Shown: positions 63,117 through 64,000 of the stretch, one piece after another | Layout: every line of letters begins with the position of its first letter | Position numbering within the stretch: the stretch's first letter is position 1 | NCBI RefSeq assembly: GCF_003675385.1 | Contig: NZ_RCWZ01000003.1 | Span: 372,001 to 436,000, forward strand | DNA: 64,000 nucleotides | Reading direction: 5' to 3' | Source of the DNA: Mucilaginibacter kameinonensis | GTDB lineage: Bacteria; Bacteroidota; Bacteroidia; Sphingobacteriales; Sphingobacteriaceae | The notes under the pieces: model-generated | The model's database searches: none | What the model was told of the DNA's origin: nothing | What the model saw: only the letters and a program-made list of their open reading frames with translations | Program-made: the position numbers and the translations under genes

Positions 63117-64000
63117 TCAGCCCCTCATAAACGGATTAAAATTCCTTGTGCCTATCTCCATCCCTGCAGCGCGGCAGATGGTTTTATCCCCGAATTTAAA
63201 ATTGATCTGATCCATGGCCTGGTAAAGTTTAATGCGTTCCTCATTATCTTCAAACAGATTGATTTGATAGCTTCCTGTGCAGAGATCGCTTAAACGCACA
63301 CCTATCAACCTGATTGGCCGATGCTGGTCCCAGGCCATTTTCAGCAAATTCTTAACGCCGGGAATCAGTATATGCTCTGCTGCAGTAAGCGCTATTTTTT
63401 GTTGCTGGGTATGTGTTTCAAAATTGCCATAACGTAGTTTGATAGCCAGGCATGATGAAAGCTTATTTTCCCGCCGCAATTTGGACGACAACTCTTCGGT
63501 CATGGATACCAACGTAGTTTCAAGCGTACGGGGATCAGATACATTGGTATGAAAAGTATGTTCTGTGCTAATGGATTTCCTATCGGAATGAGATACGATT
63601 TCGCTATGATCTATACCATTGGCTTTTTCCCAAAGCGAATGACCGTACTTGCCGAAAATTGTTTCCAGAAAACGGATATTGGTACGCTGCAGATCACCAA
63701 TTTTTTCAACGCCGTACTGATATAACCTATTCCGGGTACTCTCGCCCAAACCAGGTATTTTTCCAATATTAAGCGGAGCCAGAAACTTTATTTCATCGCC
63801 ATGTTTTACAAACATCTGTCCGTTGGGTTTGGCCTGGTTGGTAGCCATTTTAGCAATGGTTTTACCCGATGCCATACCGAAAGATATTGGCAACCCGGTT
63901 TCTTTAATGATCTTCTGCCTCAACTTAGTAGCTTCATGGTAGCAGTCAAAAAAGCGATCCATGCCGGTATAATCGATATAAAACTCATCAACCGATGTTT
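63117..64000 (-). CDS. dinB: DNA polymerase IV (Y family), N-terminus beyond window
   Basis: The C-terminal 294 or so codons of a translesion polymerase; the reading frame continues past the window edge. Just before 63962 the frame encodes TSVDEFYIDYTGM, the catalytic S-x-D-E motif of Y-family polymerases. Then come palm and thumb parts (SFGMASGKTIAKMATNQAKPNG, KIPGLGESTRNRLYQYGVEKIGDLQ with helix-hairpin-helix) and the little-finger domain (SISTEHTFHTNV...PIRLIGVRLSDL). The end lacks an obvious beta-clamp motif except LFED in NLFEDNEER. It copies damaged DNA with low fidelity. Confidence 0.93.
   Translation of the reverse strand, partial: TSVDEFYIDYTGMDRFFDCYHEATKLRQKIIKETGLPISFGMASGKTIAKMATNQAKPNGQMFVKHGDEIKFLAPLNIGKIPGLGESTRNRLYQYGVEKIGDLQRTNIRFLETIFGKYGHSLWEKANGIDHSEIVSHSDRKSISTEHTFHTNVSDPRTLETTLVSMTEELSSKLRRENKLSSCLAIKLRYGNFETHTQQQKIALTAAEHILIPGVKNLLKMAWDQHRPIRLIGVRLSDLCTGSYQINLFEDNEERIKLYQAMDQINFKFGDKTICRAAGMEIGTRNFNPFMRG

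Noticed and set aside
1..64000. CRISPR array, rRNA genes or insertion sequences
   Set aside because: No regularly spaced direct repeats, no rRNA-like segments and no transposase frames were seen; the only mobile-element enzyme is the serine recombinase.

Overview
This window looks like a chromosomal segment of a Bacteroidota bacterium of the Sphingobacteriaceae type; a Mucilaginibacter- or Pedobacter-like organism is my best guess. The reasons are the moderate GC content, the general lack of Shine-Dalgarno sequences, -7/-33 promoters of the TAnnTTTG/TTG type (best before rplU), a tRNA without an encoded CCA, LytTR/LytS two-component pairs, ECF sigma factors, and intergenic repeats typical of this group. 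No taxonomic search was possible.

Layout. Positions 1-3940 hold a gene-poor left flank with a divergent ferritin-like gene and a large serine recombinase whose 3' end runs into a tRNA-Leu gene; this looks like the edge of an integrated element. Positions 3994-9203 are ordinary genes: hscB, two small membrane proteins, a secreted carboxylesterase divergent from a Nudix-type regulator, and VOC-fold proteins. Positions 9630-24084 are one long exopolysaccharide (EPS) operon: receiver protein, initiating sugar-phosphate transferase with a degenerate receiver domain, half-length TolC-like protein, Wzc-like chain-length protein, Wzy/ligase, acetyltransferase, Wzx, two glycosyltransferases, an NRPS of A-PCP-TE type and an acyltransferase. 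A reverse-strand partner-switching cassette follows (GHKL kinase, STAS, receiver-PP2C phosphatase, membrane protein; 24088-26641). Two more glycosyltransferases (26720-28815) lead to a hybrid assembly line (29012-40478): A-PCP-KS-AT-ACP-aminotransferase, then C-A-PCP-TE, then an Sfp-type phosphopantetheinyl transferase.

Positions 40465-64000 are mostly housekeeping or common genes: polyprenol-phosphate glycosyltransferase, PBP1C, a lipoprotein, an ECF sigma factor with an unusual inner-membrane-plus-beta-barrel partner, an exonuclease, a dipeptide-type ABC ATPase, RNase R, a polyprenyl synthase, a TonB-like protein, an M1 peptidase, L27/L21, a dicarboxylate symporter, a second ECF sigma/anti-sigma pair, a LytS/LytR pair, an acyltransferase and a dinB gene cut by the window edge.

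The most notable content is the EPS locus interleaved with two nonribosomal systems. By colinearity the hybrid line should load an amino acid, extend it once with malonyl-CoA, aminate the unreduced beta-keto group, couple the result to a glycine-like residue and release it by thioesterase. The separate A-PCP-TE protein inside the EPS operon resembles the terminal module minus its condensation domain and even keeps the linker that normally joins C to A. I infer a short beta-amino-acid-containing peptide and possibly aminoacyl decoration of the polysaccharide; neither is shown by the sequence alone.
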